In this document: positions 60,282 through 64,000 of the stretch, piece after piece
Layout of the letters: each line of letters opens with the position of its first letter
Numbering within the stretch: the first letter of the stretch is position 1
Origin: an uncultured Clostridia bacterium
GTDB lineage: Bacteria; Bacillota; Clostridia; Christensenellales; Borkfalkiaceae
DNA: 64,000 bases
Assembly: GCA_934278995.1 (NCBI GenBank)
Contig: CAKQWM010000006.1
Coordinates: forward strand, 1 to 64,000
Direction: 5' to 3'
Position numbers and translations under genes: made by a program
Notes under the pieces: model-generated
Told to the model about the DNA's origin: nothing
Databases searched by the model: none
What the model saw: the letters and a program-made list of their open reading frames with translations, nothing else

Positions 60282-60310
60282 TTGACACAAAGTTAATAAT
60301 TTTATATAAT
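60282..60310 (+). promoter_or_regulatory. Promoter placing +1 at the exonuclease start codon
   Basis: TTGACA (60282-60287), 17 nt, TATAAT (60305-60310), a perfect match. The predicted start at 60317-60318 coincides with the ATG at 60318. Confidence 0.8.
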
Positions 60311-60317
60311 ACATCGT

Positions 60318-61340
60318 ATGAGATATTTATTTTACGATACCGAGTGCGCTTACGGAAGAGGCGGTATCTGCGAGTTCGGCTACGTTATAACCGACGAAAA
60401 TTTTAATTACTTAAGAGAAGACAATTTACTGATAAACCCACACATAAAATTCGATGATTACGGACATAAAAAAGCGGGTATAGTTTTTGCTTATTCTAAA
60501 AACGAGTATTATTCTTCGCCCGATATCATGGACAGATACGACGAAATCAAAGCCCTTCTGACCGCTCCCGACACGGTGGTTATCGGTTATGCGACCGACA
60601 GCGACGCAAAGTTTTTAATAAACGACCTCGACAGATTCGATTTGCCTCCCATAAATTACGTATTCTGGGACGTAATGAGAATGTATCGGTTTATAGCAAA
60701 AAGAGAAAGCGGACTTAAACTCGATATTCTGTACGCCGAAACGGGATGCAGCGACCTTATGCATCATCAGGCGCTTTACGACAGTAAAATGACGATAGAG
60801 GTCCTGAAAAAACTGCTTCGTGATTACAATTTGACTTTTTCGGACGTTCAAAAAAATTACAAAATGGCATCGGGCGAAAGTTATAACGGCAGAATAGTAA
60901 TACGTGACGGCTCCGTTTTTAATTACACCAAAGGCGGAAGAACAACCGTCGCTAATCGTAAAATTTTGGACGATTACATTAAAAGCGAGCCTATAAGCCT
61001 GGTATCGAACAAATTTGAAGGTAAAATATTCTCAATTGCGCCCGACGTAGTTAAGGAAGATTTCGCCGTTACCATGGCGCTTTGCGAAAAATCAAAAAAG
61101 CGCGGCGGACAATTTACCCTTTCAATATGCGACGCTCATTATCTTTTGGTCGGAGAAAAATCCAAAATACCGAGACAGCGTATGAGAAGGGGCGTAAAAC
61201 TACTTAAAACAAACGATATGGAAAGGCTTTTGGAACTCGACGAAGGTAGCCTTTCGGATGAAAAAATCGACGTTGACGGGCTTATAGGCGAACTTCCCGA
61301 AAACGTAGAGTGGTATAAAGAATATTTAAAAAATCATTAA
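60318..61340 (+). CDS. DEDDh-type 3'-5' exonuclease domain protein
   Basis: A 340-residue protein with an N-terminal DnaQ-like exonuclease fold. Visible acidic residues are Asp7 and Glu9 (FYDTECA), Asp94 or Asp96 (YATDSDAKF), and His150 plus Asp155 (HQALYDSK), matching the DEDDh pattern. Residues about 190-340 form an extra C-terminal domain that I do not recognise. A SNKFEGKIFSIAP segment loosely recalls a BRCT start, but this is uncertain. The substrate could be DNA or RNA. The gene seems leaderless, is monocistronic and ends in a terminator. Confidence 0.82.
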   Translation: MRYLFYDTECAYGRGGICEFGYVITDENFNYLREDNLLINPHIKFDDYGHKKAGIVFAYSKNEYYSSPDIMDRYDEIKALLTAPDTVVIGYATDSDAKFLINDLDRFDLPPINYVFWDVMRMYRFIAKRESGLKLDILYAETGCSDLMHHQALYDSKMTIEVLKKLLRDYNLTFSDVQKNYKMASGESYNGRIVIRDGSVFNYTKGGRTTVANRKILDDYIKSEPISLVSNKFEGKIFSIAPDVVKEDFAVTMALCEKSKKRGGQFTLSICDAHYLLVGEKSKIPRQRMRRGVKLLKTNDMERLLELDEGSLSDEKIDVDGLIGELPENVEWYKEYLKNH

Positions 61341-61350
61341 AAGTTTAACG

Positions 61351-61411
61351 AATAAAAAATACGGCAAACCTCGCGGAAAATCGGCAAACAACGGTTACCG
61401 TATTTTTTATT
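61351..61411. terminator. Terminator behind the exonuclease gene
   Basis: AATAAAAAATACGG pairs with CCGTATTTTTTATT, extended by AACC/GGTT inside. The A and T arms make it work in both directions. Confidence 0.75.
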
Positions 61412-61473
61412 TCCGAAAATAAAAGCGTAAAATTTAATTATTGTAAAATTTACGATAAATTCATAAAAAATGA

Positions 61474-61502
61474 TTGTAAAAAACTTAATAGTATGTTAAA
61501 AT
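61474..61502 (+). promoter_or_regulatory. Promoter of the mrnC-rlmB-sigH-dnaX run
   Basis: TTGTAA (61474-61479), 17 nt, TAAAAT (61497-61502), about 31 nt ahead of the TTG start of mrnC. Confidence 0.6.
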
Positions 61503-61532
61503 TATTGAGCGTGAAAAAGGGAGATAAAAAAG

Positions 61533-61964
61533 TTGAATTTTCAGGATAAAATAGAAAAAAGCAAAGCGATAAAGATGAGTCCGGTCGTTCTTGCTTTTAT
61601 AGGGGACGCGGTGTATTCGCTTTTTGTCCGCGAAAAAGTTGCTTTTGAAACCGATTACAAAAGCGGAAAATTAAACGAGTTTACTTCAAAAATCGTAAGT
61701 GCAAAAACTCAGGCGGAACTCGCGGGAGAAATTTTACCTTTTCTTACCGACGAAGAAGCGGATATTTTCAGGCGCGGAAGAAACGCGAAAAAGCCTTCCC
61801 ATTCCAAAAACGCCAAAATTTCCGATTACAACAAGTCAACCGGTTTTGAAGCGGTCGTGGGCTATTTATACGTAATCGGCAATTACGACAGGCTTAATTA
61901 CGTTCTGAATTTTCATAATTACGACGCCGTAACGGGAACTAAAGTAACCGATAAGGAAATTTAA
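61533..61964 (+). CDS. mrnC: Mini-ribonuclease 3
   Basis: A 143-residue RNase III-like catalytic domain without a dsRNA-binding domain; it matures 23S rRNA ends in Bacillus. Motifs are LAFIGDAVYSLFVRE (Asp25), FRRGRNAKKPSHSKNA and TGFEAVVGYLYV. The start is TTG, with GGGAG 11 nt upstream. The usual neighbour cysS is absent on the left, but the SpoU methyltransferase follows as expected. Confidence 0.93.
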   Translation: MNFQDKIEKSKAIKMSPVVLAFIGDAVYSLFVREKVAFETDYKSGKLNEFTSKIVSAKTQAELAGEILPFLTDEEADIFRRGRNAKKPSHSKNAKISDYNKSTGFEAVVGYLYVIGNYDRLNYVLNFHNYDAVTGTKVTDKEI

Positions 61965-62002
61965 AGTAACCGATAAATAATTTTTACGAGGAATAAAAGG
62001 TT

Positions 62003-62725
62003 ATGAAAGTCGAAGGCAGAAATGCTGTTTACGAACTTATAAATTCAACTAAAACAATCGATAAGGTACTCGTCCAGAACGGCATGAGAGACTTGGAGTC
62101 GAAAAAACTTATCGAAGCCATAAAAGAAAACGGAATAAAATACGTCTTTTGCGAAAAGGCGGTGCTTGATAAAGAAAGCGTTACGAAAAAGCATCAGGGC
62201 TTCGTAGCGTACGCTTCGGACTTTATTTACGCCGACCTTGACAACGTTCTTGACGCCGTTCACGATAAAGACTGTCTGATTCTTATTCTGGACGGTATAG
62301 AAGATACCCATAATTTAGGCAGTATAATAAGGGTGGCGGAGTGCGCAGGCGTCGATGCGATAATCATAGGAAAACGCAGATCGGCTTCCGTCAACGAAGT
62401 AGTTATGCGTATATCGGAAGGTAGCGCAAATCACGTGGTAATAGCAAAAGTCGGCAACATAAACGACGCAATAAAAACTCTCAAAGAAAACAATGTATGG
62501 GTTTACGCGCTCGATATGAGCGGCGAAAACATTTATAACGCGGATTTACGCGGAAAAACTGCCGTCGTCATCGGCGGAGAAGATACGGGCGTAAACAAAC
62601 TTACGAAAAGTTTGTGCGACGGCGTAATAAAAATACCCATGTTCGGAAAAATAAACTCGCTCAACGCGTCCGTCGCAACGGGAATCGCCGTTTTCGAAGC
62701 GACGAGGCAAAGAAATTTCAGATAA
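62003..62725 (+). CDS. rlmB: 23S rRNA 2'-O-methyltransferase, RlmB/TrmH family
   Basis: A 240-residue SPOUT methyltransferase. An N-terminal substrate-binding domain (1-75, VEGRNAVYELI) is followed by the knotted SpoU domain with motif 1 DTHNLGSIIR, motif 2 VIGGEDTGV and motif 3 IPMFGKINSLNASVATGIA. RlmB modifies G2251 of 23S rRNA; close paralogues act on other sites, so the exact target is probable rather than certain. Its position between mrnC and sigH supports the call. Confidence 0.9.
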   Translation: MKVEGRNAVYELINSTKTIDKVLVQNGMRDLESKKLIEAIKENGIKYVFCEKAVLDKESVTKKHQGFVAYASDFIYADLDNVLDAVHDKDCLILILDGIEDTHNLGSIIRVAECAGVDAIIIGKRRSASVNEVVMRISEGSANHVVIAKVGNINDAIKTLKENNVWVYALDMSGENIYNADLRGKTAVVIGGEDTGVNKLTKSLCDGVIKIPMFGKINSLNASVATGIAVFEATRQRNFR

Positions 62726-62743
62726 AAATTTACGAGGGGGAAA

Positions 62744-63316
62744 ATGAATCGGAATTTATCGGACGAGGAACTCGTCGTATTAAGTAAAAACGGAGATCAA
62801 AGCGCCTTTGACGAATTGTATTCCCGCTACATGACCGCTATAAGAATTACGGCGCGGGCATACTTTCTGGTCGGCGGCGACGAAGAAGATCTGTGTCAGG
62901 AAGGCTTAATCGGTCTTTTTTCCGCGGTAAACGGTTACGATAAAGAAAAACTCGGCTCGTCATCGTTTAAAACTTACGCAAGTAAGTGTATCAAAAGCAG
63001 AATAATAAACGCGATAACGCGGGCGAGGGCGGAAAAACATCGCGCTCTTAACGATTCGGTTTCCATTCAGGAGGTAATCGAAAACGAATCCGAAGGATTC
63101 GGGTATTCGCCCGAAGATAAAGTTATCGGCGAAGAAGGTTTAGCCGAACTCATCTGCGATATAAAAAGCAAACTGTCGGGTTTCGAGGCAAGCGTTTTCG
63201 AACTTTACGCCGAAGGCGAAAAGTACACCGAAATTGCTCAAAAACTCGGTAAAAGCCCAAAGTCAGTGGATAACGCCATTCAAAGAATTAAAGAAAAAAC
63301 AAAAGGGTTGAGGTGA
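62744..63316 (+). CDS. sigH: RNA polymerase sporulation sigma factor SigH
   Basis: A 190-residue sigma factor for early sporulation and stationary phase. Region 2 (GDQSAFDELYSRYM, then DEEDLCQEGLIGLFSAVNGY, then FKTYASKCIKSRIINAITRA) and region 4 (YTEIAQKLGKSPKSVDNAIQ) match SigH. It is somewhat shorter than the Bacillus protein. GAGGGG precedes the ATG, the rlmB gene ends 18 nt upstream and dnaX begins 4 nt downstream. Confidence 0.92.
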   Translation: MNRNLSDEELVVLSKNGDQSAFDELYSRYMTAIRITARAYFLVGGDEEDLCQEGLIGLFSAVNGYDKEKLGSSSFKTYASKCIKSRIINAITRARAEKHRALNDSVSIQEVIENESEGFGYSPEDKVIGEEGLAELICDIKSKLSGFEASVFELYAEGEKYTEIAQKLGKSPKSVDNAIQRIKEKTKGLR

Positions 63317-63320
63317 TAAA

Positions 63321-64000
63321 GTGTCGTATCTTGCAATATACAGAAGGTTCAGACCGGACGATTTTTCAAAAGTAGTCGGTCAGGAACACGTCGTAACGAC
63401 GCTTATAAATCAAATAAAAACCGAACGTATAGGTCACGCGTACCTGTTTTGCGGGGCGCGAGGCACGGGCAAAACGACCGTGGCGAGAATTTTCGCGCGG
63501 GCTATAAACTGTCTGTCGCCGAAAAACGGTTCGCCGTGCGGTGAATGTGAGGTTTGCAAAAAACTTTCCGATCAGGGCAATCTCGATATCATAGAAATCG
63601 ACGCGGCGTCCAACAACAAGGTAGATAACGTGCAGGAAATCCGCGCCAACGTTCAGTATCCGCCCGTATCGTGCAGATACAAAGTGTATATCATAGACGA
63701 AGTTCACATGCTCACGACGGAAGCCTTCAACGCGCTTTTAAAAACTCTTGAAGAACCGCCTAAGCACGCGGTATTTATACTTGCGACGACGGAACCGCAA
63801 AAATTGCCGGCGACCATATTGTCAAGGTGTATGCGTTTCGACTTCCATCTCGTTTCGGACAAGGTAATACAAGACGTTATCGAAAAAATTTACGACGAAG
63901 TCGGTAAATCCTACGAAAAATCCGCTACCGCGCTGATTGCAAGATCGGGTGAGGGAAGTATAAGGGACGCCTTGTCGCTTGCCGATTTGTGTTTGTCTTA
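63321..64000 (+). CDS. dnaX: DNA polymerase III subunit gamma/tau, 5' part
   Basis: The first 226 codons of a clamp-loader ATPase gene that runs past the window. Motifs are YRRFRPDDFSKVVGQEHV, Walker A GARGTGKTT, the zinc site CGECEVC, Walker B IIDEVHML, sensor LATTEPQKLPATILSRC and SIRDALSLAD. It starts with GTG behind GAGGTGA, which overlaps the sigH stop. Whether it also makes a gamma form by frameshifting cannot be judged from the part present. Confidence 0.95.
   Translation, partial: MSYLAIYRRFRPDDFSKVVGQEHVVTTLINQIKTERIGHAYLFCGARGTGKTTVARIFARAINCLSPKNGSPCGECEVCKKLSDQGNLDIIEIDAASNNKVDNVQEIRANVQYPPVSCRYKVYIIDEVHMLTTEAFNALLKTLEEPPKHAVFILATTEPQKLPATILSRCMRFDFHLVSDKVIQDVIEKIYDEVGKSYEKSATALIARSGEGSIRDALSLADLCLS

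Noticed and set aside
61255..61300. TATAG-like sequence in the exonuclease gene (DGLIGEL)
   Set aside because: GGG-CTT-ATA-GGC is the normal codon choice for GLIG here, so the partial match is probably chance. The same holds for 19381-19400 in the GH38 gene.

Overview
The window looks like a chromosome segment of an endospore-forming Bacillota, probably a gut-type Clostridia-like lineage. It carries sporulation sigma factors SigG and SigH and a YlmC/YmxH protein. Promoters are sigma-A-like with 17-nt spacers, Shine-Dalgarno sites are strong, and there are many lipobox lipoproteins. The order mrnC - SpoU methyltransferase - sigH is a familiar Bacillota arrangement. Genus cannot be called from this sequence. 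I see no rRNA, CRISPR array, prophage, transposase or integrase. There is one tRNA, tRNA-Ser(UGA). dnaX runs off the right edge.

Layout. 0.1-2.6 kb: a VWA lipoprotein and a convergent TetR regulator. 2.7-6.0 kb: an iron-uptake operon of two FeoA-like proteins, FeoB with an unusual extracytoplasmic insertion, and a 51-residue Cys-rich membrane protein. 6.1-13 kb: nadE, an SPFH/zinc-ribbon - DUF1858 - YdjG-like cluster, a cyclophilin-like lipoprotein, and a phosphodiesterase/phosphoribosyltransferase pair. 13.2-17.5 kb: sigG, ylmC-like and a large YfhO-type membrane protein. 17.6-38.2 kb: tRNA-Ser, an RpiR regulator with a GH38 alpha-mannosidase, then a long same-strand glycan locus. That locus holds nanE, two GHL10-type glycosidases, a five-repeat lipoprotein, an NAGPA-type phosphodiester glycosidase, a binding protein with two permeases, and an FAD oxidoreductase.

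38.2-40.6 kb is a repeat-rich island of modular hairpin repeats around a single TetR gene. 40.7-56.6 kb is an alpha-glucan (starch/maltodextrin) locus: a carbohydrate-binding lipoprotein, MalE/F/G-like proteins, secreted GH13 amylase and pullulanase, a cytoplasmic GH13 enzyme, and an 872-residue MalK-like ATPase about twice the usual size. 57-60 kb encodes a beta-helix lipoprotein behind a long leader. 60.3-64 kb holds an exonuclease, mrnC, an RlmB-type methyltransferase, sigH and partial dnaX.

How it may work together. The starch locus reads as extracellular debranching and endo-cleavage, capture, ABC import, and intracellular hydrolysis. The 33-36 kb transporter has no ATPase and may borrow the MalK-like one. 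The most unusual features are two small-repeat systems. The first is a dispersed element of about 29 nt with a TATAG core ending in CTTTT. It sits mostly behind genes as a terminator-like hairpin and also occurs inside coding sequence. The second is arrays of CAATTCACG plus mini-hairpins whose stems differ in sequence but stay self-complementary.
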